64,000 bases of DNA from Chitinophagaceae bacterium (GTDB lineage Bacteria > Bacteroidota > Bacteroidia > Chitinophagales > Chitinophagaceae): the NCBI GenBank assembly GCA_020403425.1, contig JADBXR010000006.1:62001-126000 (forward strand). Direction: 5' to 3'. The position numbers and the translations under genes are program-made. Positions 27,148 through 36,399 of the stretch are shown here, in pieces. The notes under the pieces are model-generated. The model saw nothing but the letters and a program-made list of their open reading frames with translations, was not told the DNA's origin and did no database searches. Each line of letters begins with the position of its first letter. Position 1 is the stretch's first letter.

Positions 27148-28851
27148 TTAATTATCTGACGGAGCAGTTCTTACGGAACGGAATCCGATAAATTGGTAGC
27201 CATTTTGCCTTTCAGATACAGCTCCTGTCTTATTCAGATAAGAGCCGCCACCCATGATCGGACCATTATTCCCATTGGAGAAGAATTCAGCATTATCGCT
27301 GTTACCATACGCATTTAACATTCCATCACCATGCACTTTATAGGAAAAGGTTCTGCCGGCGGGATATGAAATACTGACCACTATTTTGGAAACATTTTTA
27401 CTGAAGTCCATGATGCCATAATAAGTAGCGCCAGAGGATATACGGGTAGAACTATCCGTAGCAAAGATCCCTACCCGATAGGGGCCATCTCCACCATCTC
27501 CACCAGAAAAGGTCTTATTTCCCATATTATTGCTGCTATAGACAGGATTGATATAGCGTTTATATACATTGTAATTACTAAATGTTTCGGTCCCGTTTTC
27601 TACACCGCTATACGTAAGAACATTATAAGTATTGTTGCCGGTCATAGAATTGGTTCTGGCATAACTGGTATCATTGCCCCATGCCCAGTCGAAACCCGAC
27701 CAGTTACTGGTGGTATCGGCATTATAATTATTATAATTGTTGTTATTGTAGGTTTTGTATATTGGCGGCAAAGGACCACGGGCAGCCTTCTCGTATTCCA
27801 GTTCCGTCATCGGCCTGAGAGCCGCCCAGTCGGAGAAGGAGAGGTAAGTGGTCGTATTGCCTTTTGCATAAGCACGGTCAGGTCTGGAAACCGTGTATTT
27901 TACTTCTGTGCTGTCCATCACGATCGTGTGCCGTTGCAGGTCCAACGGGGTCATTCCATAAACCGGATCAAGGGTTTGCAGGGCCAGTTTATATTTTCCA
28001 GGTACTTTTTTAAGCCGGGAGGTATCTGTATAGTAATACGAAAGCGTAGTATCACGTAAAGAAAGGGTATTCAGGAAATCGGCATACTGCCCCTGGGTCA
28101 CATCGTATTTCATGCAATAGAACGACCGGTAACCCGTAGGGAAATCAGGGTATTCCGCTACTTTATCACCGCTGATATCCAATCCCCCCAGTCCCGATAT
28201 CCGGATGCCATCGGTATAAAGGATGGCATCGTCGTATTGCATGCCCTGGTTTCCTTCATTTTTGGTATTGATGAGCGGGCTCCACTTATCGGTGATCACT
28301 GCATAGTTGTTCGGTGCATTCTTGAGCTGGAAGGAGTTATAGCTGCGCTGGGTCCCATTACCATCACCCAGGCTAAAGTTACCGGCCGGCACATACACCA
28401 TTTCTGTGGCAAACACTTTGATCTCTACACTGTCTATATTGGCAATTTTATCTAGGGCATAGTTCCATAACAATTTCACACTATCCATTTTTACATTACC
28501 GCTACCTGGCAACTGCCGGTAATAAAACACGCCTTTATTATCGGATGAAACGGCAAATTTCATCGTGGTATTTCCTGTTCCGGGAAGGTTGCCGGTTTGA
28601 GAAAGGGTAAGGTGCCGGTATTTCCATACACTGTCCTTCAACTCCCTGAATTTCACAAAGATCCATGCTGCGTCCCAGTTGATGCTATCGCGCCAGGAAT
28701 TCTCCCAGGCAATATTGAAACGTATCATGGCTGTCTTGGCTGTTTTATTGGTGTCGGTAAGCGCCACTTTCTGAAGAGTGATGCCATTGGCCCTTACAGA
28801 CAGCGTACCAACCAGCAACAGGATGCTCAGCAGCAATAGATTTTTTTTCAT
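27148..28851 (-). CDS. Secreted SUMF1/formylglycine-generating-enzyme-fold protein, probably non-catalytic
   Basis: From the ATG at 28849-28851 this encodes about 567 residues with signal peptide MKKNLLLLSILLLVGTLSVRA (a TTG five codons earlier is also possible). The first 150 residues form an unassigned beta domain. The SUMF1 fold then starts at EMVYVPAGNFSLGDG and includes YCMKYDVTQGQYADFLN and LRPMTELEYEKAARG, ending GGGSYLN...GFRSVRTA. Active formylglycine-generating enzymes use a pair of cysteines near the C-terminus; here the mature protein has a single Cys, far from that place, so it is probably a structural relative. An Asn/Tyr-rich insertion (NNNNYNNYNAD) interrupts the fold. It lies 17 bases upstream of the type IX cargo gene, in one operon. 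Confidence 0.85.
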   Translation of the reverse strand: MKKNLLLLSILLLVGTLSVRANGITLQKVALTDTNKTAKTAMIRFNIAWENSWRDSINWDAAWIFVKFRELKDSVWKYRHLTLSQTGNLPGTGNTTMKFAVSSDNKGVFYYRQLPGSGNVKMDSVKLLWNYALDKIANIDSVEIKVFATEMVYVPAGNFSLGDGNGTQRSYNSFQLKNAPNNYAVITDKWSPLINTKNEGNQGMQYDDAILYTDGIRISGLGGLDISGDKVAEYPDFPTGYRSFYCMKYDVTQGQYADFLNTLSLRDTTLSYYYTDTSRLKKVPGKYKLALQTLDPVYGMTPLDLQRHTIVMDSTEVKYTVSRPDRAYAKGNTTTYLSFSDWAALRPMTELEYEKAARGPLPPIYKTYNNNNYNNYNADTTSNWSGFDWAWGNDTSYARTNSMTGNNTYNVLTYSGVENGTETFSNYNVYKRYINPVYSSNNMGNKTFSGGDGGDGPYRVGIFATDSSTRISSGATYYGIMDFSKNVSKIVVSISYPAGRTFSYKVHGDGMLNAYGNSDNAEFFSNGNNGPIMGGGSYLNKTGAVSERQNGYQFIGFRSVRTAPSDN

Positions 28852-29436
28852 ATTCCAGCGTTTCAAAATACGGATGTAAAAAAGGATTCTCGGAATACCT
28901 GCCTGTTTTACCAGGATATCGTGCTGGCCATATGGGGGAGGGATACAGGGGGTTTTACCTGTTTCAGCCAGCAGGGTGAATATAGTAGTAAAGCTAGCTG
29001 AATTTTAAGAACTGGCCAAATGGAAGACAATGAATGAATGAGTGGATGAGTGAATGAGTGAATGATAATATGTTTTAATGCGTTAGGTGAGCAGATAAAT
29101 CAGCCTGGGGTGTCCAGCCAGGGCCGCACGTCAGAGGTTTTTTGATGAAGAAAACAACTAGCACCGGAAGACAATGAGACAATGCCTCGATCCTCAGTAT
29201 GCGTAGGAAATCCCATCAACGGATACCCCGACATCCAATCCGGAGAGTCGTATGTTGCATATTCGCGCAGGGGTTGCTGTACTGGTTGATGATCTTAATG
29301 GGAACCAGATCTGGAGACATATCGGCAAAATTGTCCATACCGGTTAAGATTTGTTATTTTTGACCATATCGGTTGAAATAGTGGACACCAACTATCCAGG
29401 TGCAATTCCCCTGTTTTCCGGTCAATACCATCATCA
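28852..29436. other. Non-coding gap before gmd with GAGTGAAT words
   Basis: No gene is supported in these 585 bases between the divergent SUMF1 and gmd genes. A word repeat (ATGAATGAGTGGATGAGTGA and more) occupies about 29030-29066, related to the one at 9512. A short plus-strand open frame at about 29253-29346 (MLHIRAGVAVLVDDLNG...) has no recognisable family and may be a remnant. Confidence 0.45.
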
Positions 29437-30390
29437 ATGAAGAAAGCAATCATCTGCGGGGTTTCTGGACAGGATGGAGCATACCTGGCCCAATTATTAT
29501 TAGAGAAGGGATACGAGGTCTATGGCGGTTCCCGCGATGCACAGTCGGTTTCTTTTAGAAACCTGGAGATACTGGGCATTAAAAAGGATGTCCGGTTACT
29601 TTCTATCAGTATCACCGATTTCCGTAGCACCCTGCAAACCATTCAAAAGGTAAAACCGGATGAGATCTATAACCTCTCCGGACAGAGCTCGGTAGGTCTT
29701 TCCTTTGAGCAACCGGTAGAGACACTGGAAAGTATCGTCATGGCCAACCTGAACCTGATCGAAGCCATCCGTTTCATCAACCTGCCAACCAAATTGTACA
29801 ATGCGGGATCCAGTGAATCTTTTGGCGATACATTGGGTGTGGCAGCAGATGAAAACACCCCTTTCCGGCCACGCAGTCCTTATGCCGTAGCCAAATCCAC
29901 TGCATTCTGGCAGCTGGCCAATTACCGGGAAGCCTACCATCTATTCGCCTGTACAGGTATCCTGTTCAACCACGAATCGCCTTTGCGCAAGGAGAATTTC
30001 GTCACCAAAAAGATCATTTCCACAGCCTGCCGTATCTATAAAGGGAGCAAGGAGAAATTGTACCTGGGTAACACAGATATCTACCGCGACTGGGGCTGGG
30101 CGCCCGAGTATGTGACCGCCATGTGGTTGATGATGCAACAGGAAAAACCTGAAGACTATGTGATCGCCACCGGAAAAACGCACTCATTGAACGACCTGAT
30201 CAGGATCACTTTCGAAAAATTACAACTGAACCCTCAGGACCATGTATTGACAGACCCGGCTCTCTTCCGTTTGACCGACCTGCATGGCGGCATGGCCAAT
30301 CCTGCCAAAGCCAAACAGCAACTTGGATGGGAAGCCAAAGTGAGCTTTGAAGAAGTGATCGAAAGGATGATCGAAGCGGAGATGCAGTAG
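29437..30390 (+). CDS. gmd: GDP-mannose 4,6-dehydratase
   Basis: This 317-residue extended SDR enzyme converts GDP-mannose to GDP-4-keto-6-deoxymannose, the precursor of GDP-fucose, GDP-rhamnose and perosamine. Family marks are the N-terminal IICGVSGQDGAYLAQLLLEKGYEVYG (NADP binding), LSGQSSVGLSFEQP near residue 85, SSESFGD near 125, the catalytic YAVAK near 150, and LFNHESPLRKENFVTKKI. It is slightly shorter than E. coli Gmd. No GDP-fucose synthase is in the window, so the final sugar is not determined. It opens the polysaccharide locus and points right. Confidence 0.9.
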   Translation: MKKAIICGVSGQDGAYLAQLLLEKGYEVYGGSRDAQSVSFRNLEILGIKKDVRLLSISITDFRSTLQTIQKVKPDEIYNLSGQSSVGLSFEQPVETLESIVMANLNLIEAIRFINLPTKLYNAGSSESFGDTLGVAADENTPFRPRSPYAVAKSTAFWQLANYREAYHLFACTGILFNHESPLRKENFVTKKIISTACRIYKGSKEKLYLGNTDIYRDWGWAPEYVTAMWLMMQQEKPEDYVIATGKTHSLNDLIRITFEKLQLNPQDHVLTDPALFRLTDLHGGMANPAKAKQQLGWEAKVSFEEVIERMIEAEMQ

Positions 30391-30985
30391 TGAGTAGTCA
30401 GTAGTGAGTAGGGAGTATTAGTGGGGTACTTGCCTGGCGGCAATTGAAAATTATAGTTAAAACTGCATGTGAATGGTCACGATCATATGCGCCCAAACAT
30501 TCACCATTGCCCATTGACCATTCACTCTCTCCCGCTTTCAGCGGGATTTTCGTTTCGCTACGATTTGGTCATTGGTCTTTGGTCTTTAGCCTTTGGTCTT
30601 GGGGTATGGGGTTTGAGCATTCACTCATTCGCTCATTGTTCTTGCGCCCATTACCCACTCACGCCTCACCACTGACTACTCACTACTCACGATTCCCCTC
30701 CCGCATTTTCTCCAGCCAAAACGAAGACGGTTTATCTCCTTTTTCAGGTCAGCGGCAGTTTTACTAATAATTCATCACTTTTAATCCGTATCTATACTTG
30801 TATAAGTAGGGGAAACACGGGTATCAGAGGTCGCAAAAGTCAATCCTGAGCATACAATCCTGCATGATCTTCATTTCTGCTGTAACGTTTTAACACGTAT
30901 CTTCATTCCGGTCGTTTTTATCCTGCGCCAGCCTGGTTCATACTAAATAATAAGGTCATATATTGCAGTTAAATCCACCTTGGAG
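30391..30985. repeat. Repeat-rich gap: GTGAGTAGT words, REP-like element, inverted arms
   Basis: Directly after the gmd stop comes GTGAGTAGTCAGTAGTGAG (about 30390-30410). Its near-perfect reverse complement lies at about 30666-30692 (CACTGACTACTCACTACTCAC). Between them are CATTCAC words, the REP-like element at 30528-30568, and TTGGTCTTTGGTCTTTAG words (about 30566-30602). The stretch from about 30700 to 30985 is ordinary A+T-rich sequence; TATATTGC at 30959-30966 could be a -7 box for the next gene. No coding gene is supported. Confidence 0.75.
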
Positions 30986-32389
30986 ATGTTTAAAGGAACC
31001 CAAGTCAATTATCTAGCCAGAATCATCCTGGATTATATCCTGCTTCTATTTTGTTTTGCTTTAGCTTCTTTTATTGATACGGGTAAATTTTTACCTATTC
31101 TTTGGCCTCCCTTAGTATTCGTATTCGGAAGCAGTCTACTGATATGGTATATCTCAGCGCGAATTTTCTTATTGTATGGCGAGATAACCATATTCTCCTT
31201 TTCACAGGAGATGACGGTCTTTCTGCGCCATCTGGCAACTCACTTATTACTCCTGATCTTTTTACTCTTCCTATTCTATGAAGAATTCTACATCTATCGT
31301 TCCCTGGTATTCTATTACCATATATTGATCTTTGCCACTATTCCATTTCTAAAATATTTTTACAGGGTAACAGTTGCTTTTGTCCGTAAGCAGTATAAAT
31401 ACGAAAAGAACATCCTTATTGTTGGCGCAGGCTCCCTTGCTGCCAACTTCTACAGAACCGGCATCCTAAACAATGATCTGAAATATAACCTGGTAGGGGT
31501 GATAGACGATACAGAACATCACTCTTTCAATGGAAAGTACCTCGGACAACTGCATCAGCTCCCTGATTTACTCAAACACAACAATATCGACGAGGTATTC
31601 CTGGCAGTACCCAATGATGAAACGGAGAAAATTGATTATGTGATCGATGTTTGTGAAAAAAATGCCAAAAGGGTAAGCCTAATACAGGATTTCGGCAGAC
31701 ACGGTCTTCCGTCCCTTAAAGTGACCAACTATGCTGGTTTCCCGGTGGTTGGCCTGCGTTATTTTCCCCTCGACGAAGCCGAGAACAGGTTCTTCAAAAG
31801 AATATTCGACATCCTGTTCTCCATTGCCTTTCTCGTTCTGATCTACAGCTGGCTGGCACCTATCATTGCCTTAGCCATCAAATTGAATTCGCGTGGACCT
31901 ATTTTATTCAAACAGGAAAGATGGGGATTGAATAACAGGAAGATCATCTGTTATAAATTCAGAACCATGTACATGAGGAAAGAGGAAGATGAGGGAGGCA
32001 ATGGTTTTGAGCAGGCCAGACGGAATGACAAACGTGTTACAGGTGTAGGGAGGTTTTTACGCAAGACCAGTTTGGATGAACTTCCCCAATTTATCAATGT
32101 GTTATCTGGGAGTATGTCGATCGTAGGCCCCAGACCTCACCCAATCCCCTTGTCATTGGAATCGAAAGATATTATCCCCAACTATATGTTGCGACACCTG
32201 GTGAAACCCGGCATTACAGGATGGGCCCAGGTAAACGGCAGCCGTGGTGAAACGATCCACCCCGATGATATGCGTAAACGGGTGAATTATGACCTTTGGT
32301 ACATTGAGAACTGGAGTTTCTGGCTCGACTGTCAGATCATTTTCCAAACCATTGTGAACATGATCAAGGGAGATGAGAATGCTTATTAG
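30986..32389 (+). CDS. Polyprenyl glycosylphosphotransferase (WcaJ/WbaP-type)
   Basis: From the ATG at 30986 this encodes 467 residues (a TTG two codons earlier is possible). The N-terminal half has four or five membrane helices and a cytosolic NAD-binding-like domain ([20 protein letters not shown], about residue 140). The C-terminal half is the catalytic bacterial sugar transferase domain: [51 protein letters not shown] and [15 protein letters not shown]. It attaches the first hexose-1-phosphate to undecaprenyl phosphate and so starts a polysaccharide repeat unit. It is one of two such enzymes in the window; the substrate is probably UDP-glucose or UDP-galactose, by family. Confidence 0.92.
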   Translation: MFKGTQVNYLARIILDYILLLFCFALASFIDTGKFLPILWPPLVFVFGSSLLIWYISARIFLLYGEITIFSFSQEMTVFLRHLATHLLLLIFLLFLFYEEFYIYRSLVFYYHILIFATIPFLKYFYRVTVAFVRKQYKYEKNILIVGAGSLAANFYRTGILNNDLKYNLVGVIDDTEHHSFNGKYLGQLHQLPDLLKHNNIDEVFLAVPNDETEKIDYVIDVCEKNAKRVSLIQDFGRHGLPSLKVTNYAGFPVVGLRYFPLDEAENRFFKRIFDILFSIAFLVLIYSWLAPIIALAIKLNSRGPILFKQERWGLNNRKIICYKFRTMYMRKEEDEGGNGFEQARRNDKRVTGVGRFLRKTSLDELPQFINVLSGSMSIVGPRPHPIPLSLESKDIIPNYMLRHLVKPGITGWAQVNGSRGETIHPDDMRKRVNYDLWYIENWSFWLDCQIIFQTIVNMIKGDENAY

Positions 32390-32556
32390 GGGGTTGCCAA
32401 TAGCGGAGTTTTCAATAACTAACAAAGTGTTTTACTACTATGGTTAAGTGAATCGTGAGTGGTGAGTGGTGAGTAAGTGAATCGGTTATGAGGATTTACT
32501 CATTATAGACTACTGCCAATCAGCTGCAAACCAGGTGTAACTTAACACTAGTCACC

Positions 32557-34122
32557 TCAGAGCCCATAAGTAACTCCTACACTGAACATATTCTGCTGAT
32601 CGAACCTGCGTAACTGCATATTAAGATAAAGGCGATTCACATATTCATAAGAGGCATTCAGCAAGAATTCATCTGACCGCTGTTGAAAATCAAAAAGAAA
32701 TGGCGGCTGGGGCTGCTGATTGTATTGCTGATCTAAAGTGCCGGCTCCTCCTTTCCGGAGATGGGTGTAACGGGCATAAAGTTTTAAGCGGGGCAATGGC
32801 GTAAACCGCGAATATACAACCACACGATCAGCGTTACTGCCAATCCAGTCTCCCATCAGATATCCCTGATTAACATAATCCTGAGCAGACAAAATATTCC
32901 TGTACACAAAAGGACGAACACGGGTATATTCTGCACCAATGGTAAGATAATGGATACCAGCCACATCAGTCAAGGAACCGCCTATTGTGTATCCTAACTG
33001 GTTCCGTTGTTTGGTTTTATTAAACAAACCCGTCAGTTTAATCTCGTCGATAAAAAGTGTTCCATACAGATGTGTCTTTTTTAATTGATTTCGCGAGCTT
33101 ACCTGAAAAAAGAATTGCCCGTTTGATCCACGTTCCAGAAAGGTTGAGTTTGAATTATTATCAATCGCCTTAAAAAACATGATCGGAACAAGATACCCGA
33201 TATTAAGCCGATCGTTATAAATCATTGATTCCCCTAATGACAGTACCATTCCTTTAGTCAGGTTAATGTCAATGCTGTGTAAGGCCATATATTTTGCAAC
33301 TTCTACAGTCCTGTAGCCAGTCCCGGTTGAAATAGGATATGAGCGAGAAGAGTCTACAATATTAGAACGGAGCCAGGCATGGGTATAGTTAAACTTCAAC
33401 CAAGGTAATGGCTGATAATCAAGTCTGATATAGGGGTATACTGGTGCTTTATCTGACAGCACCAGCCGCCCTGATTCTCCGTAACCCCATAAAAGATAGT
33501 CCTGCCCTACACTCACCGCACCTTTATTGAATTCATATCGCAAATTGGCTCTCAACTCTGAATAACTGGCTTTATTTACAGCAAAAGGACTTGTATTAAC
33601 AATGCCAGTGTTACTGCCTGCAAATAAGGATTTTCGTGAAGTATCCAACCCCTTTCCATCTTCATTGATGTCGTGAAAGGAAAACTGGTAACCCAGTCGT
33701 TTCCCTATCCTTCCCCAGAAATTGATCCCCAGACTTTTTGATCTGATATCCATTCCTTTGCCACCGGTATAAGAAGCCGTCATAATCGGATCGGCATACA
33801 ATGTAAAACCTTCTCCGCGAGCCGAAAGGATCCTTTTGCGTTCCCCTTCCCTGAACTCTCGTAAATAAAAATCCAGTTCCTTCTTTTCTGTTTCATGTAA
33901 AACCGAAGCATGCGCTGCAACAGAATCCAGCACCGAATTGATATATGTTTTACTAAGGGGCCTAACATTGTCATTAAATACAACCACACCTTTTTGTGCC
34001 AATCGACTCAGGTAATTGTATACCTCATGCGTGTGCCGTTCATATACCGGCTGTGCATTCAACGCTACCTGAAATAGAAAGACCGTAACAAGCAGTGAGA
34101 CATATTTTTTAATTGTACTCAT
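32557..34122 (-). CDS. Capsule assembly Wzi family outer-membrane protein (1)
   Basis: This 521-residue protein has signal peptide MSTIKKYVSLLVTVFLFQVALNA, then an N-terminal helical segment (VYNYLSRLAQKGVV, the Wzi hallmark) and many amphipathic beta strands ending in an aromatic C-terminus (FSVGVTYGL), as expected for an outer-membrane barrel. E. coli Wzi holds group 1 capsule on the surface. Related proteins in Bacteroidota lie in polysaccharide loci as here. The gene is flanked by word repeats and by a 13-base direct repeat (32400 and 34443). Confidence 0.85.
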   Translation of the reverse strand: MSTIKKYVSLLVTVFLFQVALNAQPVYERHTHEVYNYLSRLAQKGVVVFNDNVRPLSKTYINSVLDSVAAHASVLHETEKKELDFYLREFREGERKRILSARGEGFTLYADPIMTASYTGGKGMDIRSKSLGINFWGRIGKRLGYQFSFHDINEDGKGLDTSRKSLFAGSNTGIVNTSPFAVNKASYSELRANLRYEFNKGAVSVGQDYLLWGYGESGRLVLSDKAPVYPYIRLDYQPLPWLKFNYTHAWLRSNIVDSSRSYPISTGTGYRTVEVAKYMALHSIDINLTKGMVLSLGESMIYNDRLNIGYLVPIMFFKAIDNNSNSTFLERGSNGQFFFQVSSRNQLKKTHLYGTLFIDEIKLTGLFNKTKQRNQLGYTIGGSLTDVAGIHYLTIGAEYTRVRPFVYRNILSAQDYVNQGYLMGDWIGSNADRVVVYSRFTPLPRLKLYARYTHLRKGGAGTLDQQYNQQPQPPFLFDFQQRSDEFLLNASYEYVNRLYLNMQLRRFDQQNMFSVGVTYGL

Positions 34123-34541
34123 TTTATATCAGATAAGTCAGAAGATAAAGATAACAGGGAACCAAGAAGCATACACATAAGATAATCCTGCTTTTTATTG
34201 GGCAGGGATAGAGTTGGATGAGGGTGACAGCCGAAGTAAGCGTTTTTTCACAAAACCAGGCACCGCGCTTTTGCCGAAATGATCACTACCGGCCATGAGA
34301 AAAGGTCTTCAGTACCCACTGTAAAAAAAGGAAATGCATCATAATGAGGTAATCCCGAATTCCTTGCTATTTCCGGTACATAAAATACGACTACAAACAA
34401 TGCCCAAAAAACCTTAGTAGATCCAGATCAGGCAGGTCCCCGATAGCGGAGTTTTTGACCGATAGGCAATGATTAACAAATAGAGCCTGGCACAATCTTA
34501 CCGTAAGCCGGGGAGGATCCCACATACCTGCTGATGATATG
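34123..34541. other. Non-coding gap between GME-like gene and wzi
   Basis: No open frame of interest was found. The sequence is of mixed composition. ATAGCGGAGTTTT at 34443-34455 is an exact repeat of 32400-32412 beyond the other end of the wzi gene. A possible -7 box for wzi, TATCTTTA, is at about 34155-34162 on the minus strand. Confidence 0.4.
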
Positions 34542-35546
34542 CTACCCAGCCAACACTTCTTCCTTATTCCGATCCATCTTTACTTTTACCTGATCGGCTA
34601 TCCAGCTGTATGTTTTTACCAAGCCTTCTTTCAGCGAACGTGATGGTTGCCAATGCAACTTTTCAGCTATCAGTTTATTATCAGAGTTCCGCCCTCTCAC
34701 ACCGGTATGAGGCACCGAAATATTCTTAATGTCGATCTTCTTACCGGAAATATCAATGGCCATCCGGGCCAGTTGATTCAGTGTCACCATCTCCTCAGAT
34801 CCTATATTGAATGGACCGCTCAGGTCAGACCGCATCAGTCTTGATACCCCTTCCAGACATTCATCAATATACAGAAATGATCTTGTTTGTTTTCCATCGC
34901 CCCAGACTTCAATATGGCCACCATCAGGGGCTTCCGCTACTTTTCGGCAAATGGCGGCTGGTGCTTTTTCTTTTCCCCCGGTCCAGGTACCTTCCGGACC
35001 AAAAATATTATGGAAACGGGCAATCTTTACATCCAAACCATGATTGCGCCCAAATGCCAGGTACAAACGCTCGCTGAATAATTTCTCCCACCCATAATCA
35101 CTGTCAGGTTCTGCCGGATAGGCCGAATCCTCCGAACACTTCGGATTATCCGGATCTGTTTGATTATAAGCAGGATAGATACAGGCTGACGAGGAATAAA
35201 ATATTTTATTGGATCCTGTTTTTAATGCCTGTTGCAAAACATTCAAGTTGATCGTTGCTGAATTATGCATTACATTGGCATCGTTTTCACCGGTAAAGAT
35301 ATATCCGGCGCCACCCATATCGGCGGCTAACTGGTATACTTCGTCGAAAGGCATATCCATAACATCTCTAACAATTACCTGTTCCGTCAAGTCTCCTATA
35401 ACAAATTCATCTGCTGCTGATCTGCTGAACTCATGTTCTTTGATGTCGACCCCTCTTACCCAGGCCCCTTCTTCTTTGAGTCTCTTTACCAAATGACCAC
35501 CGATAAATCCTCCAGCTCCACACACCAGCACTTTCTTCCTGCTCAT
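34542..35546 (-). CDS. GDP-mannose 3,5-epimerase-like enzyme
   Basis: This 334-residue extended SDR enzyme begins KVLVCGAGGFIGGHLVKRLK. It shares the distinctive motifs of plant GDP-mannose 3,5-epimerase: ADMGGAGYIFTGENDANVMHN, SSSACIYPAYNQ, REKAPAA-like KEKAPAAICRK, QTRSFLYIDEC and GVRGRNSDNKLI. The residues that act in the plant enzyme are in place: Cys122, Tyr151 (with Lys155 of YxxxK) and Lys194. The plant enzyme makes GDP-L-galactose and GDP-L-gulose from GDP-mannose. In this capsule locus it would supply an unusual L-hexose. Its start overlaps the stop of the WecG-type gene by 4 bases. Confidence 0.85.
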   Translation of the reverse strand: MSRKKVLVCGAGGFIGGHLVKRLKEEGAWVRGVDIKEHEFSRSAADEFVIGDLTEQVIVRDVMDMPFDEVYQLAADMGGAGYIFTGENDANVMHNSATINLNVLQQALKTGSNKIFYSSSACIYPAYNQTDPDNPKCSEDSAYPAEPDSDYGWEKLFSERLYLAFGRNHGLDVKIARFHNIFGPEGTWTGGKEKAPAAICRKVAEAPDGGHIEVWGDGKQTRSFLYIDECLEGVSRLMRSDLSGPFNIGSEEMVTLNQLARMAIDISGKKIDIKNISVPHTGVRGRNSDNKLIAEKLHWQPSRSLKEGLVKTYSWIADQVKVKMDRNKEEVLAG

Positions 35547-36316
35547 ATATGTTTCTTTTTAAAGATGTAAAAATCCATAAATTCTTTGATATTTAACCAG
35601 ATAAACTTGGGAACTATCTCAGAGTACCTCTTATACAGTCGCTTAGGCTCCATTAAAAGCCTGAAAAACCACTCCAGCCCCATATTCTGTATCCATCTTG
35701 GCGCCTGTTTTACTCTACCCGTATGAAAGTCAAAAGCAGCCCCAACCGTAATTATGTAATTGGTACGTACATATTTTGCCAAATTGATGGCAAATCTCTC
35801 TTGCTTCGGTGTACTGATTCCAACCCATACGATATGAGCATCAGATTCGGAAATCCGCTGCCCCAGCTCACTCATTTCGTTTTCTGTCATATCCCGGAAA
35901 GGTGGAGAATACACCCCTGTTACGCTATCGTTTCCGAATCTCCTGCTTACTGTTGCCTTTAAATCCTCCGCCACCCCTTCTTTCCCTCCACAAAAAAAAT
36001 GATTGACCGGCAGTTTTGCTGTAGCTCTTAAAAGGCTTTCAAAAAAAGCAGGGCCATAGCACCTTTGCATCCCCTTTGCTCCTTTCATCCTGCCCACCCA
36101 CACAACCGGCATACCATCCGGCAGGTTGAAATAGAATTTCTGTAATACCTGATTAAATGAAGGGTCTTTCTTCGCCTCTATCAACCCATGGGCGCCGGTG
36201 GCACTTATACAAAGATTTCTGCCTTTTGAAGTACCCGTTCCAATCTCCATTAGCAGCTCCTCTACCGCCATTTCAATATTCTTATCGTAAAAAGGCGTAT
36301 TCAGAACAGAAATCAT
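35543..36316 (-). CDS. WecG/TagA/CpsF family glycosyltransferase (GT26)
   Basis: This 257-residue protein has the family blocks NLPDGMPVVWVGR near residue 70, WVGISTPKQERFA near 170 and ITVGAAFDFHTGRVKQAPRWIQNMGLEWFFRL near 190-225. These enzymes transfer a sugar such as ManNAc or ManNAcA from UDP onto a lipid-linked disaccharide at the inner face of the membrane. It lies directly upstream of the GDP-mannose 3,5-epimerase-like gene with an ATGA-type overlap. The acceptor here is unknown. Confidence 0.9.
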   Translation of the reverse strand: MISVLNTPFYDKNIEMAVEELLMEIGTGTSKGRNLCISATGAHGLIEAKKDPSFNQVLQKFYFNLPDGMPVVWVGRMKGAKGMQRCYGPAFFESLLRATAKLPVNHFFCGGKEGVAEDLKATVSRRFGNDSVTGVYSPPFRDMTENEMSELGQRISESDAHIVWVGISTPKQERFAINLAKYVRTNYIITVGAAFDFHTGRVKQAPRWIQNMGLEWFFRLLMEPKRLYKRYSEIVPKFIWLNIKEFMDFYIFKKKHI

Positions 36317-36399
36317 ATTATTTAACCTTTCAATAATAAAATAATTACCTACTGTATCTAATAACCGCGAATATGATCACTCCATCAGGCTACTGGTTT

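Noticed and set aside
29253..29346. Short frame MLHIRAGVAVLVDDLNG upstream of gmd
   Set aside because: Too short and no recognised family; noted only as a possible remnant.
30391..30700. CRISPR-like or coding region after gmd
   Set aside because: Repeats are simple words without unique spacers; ORFs are word translations.
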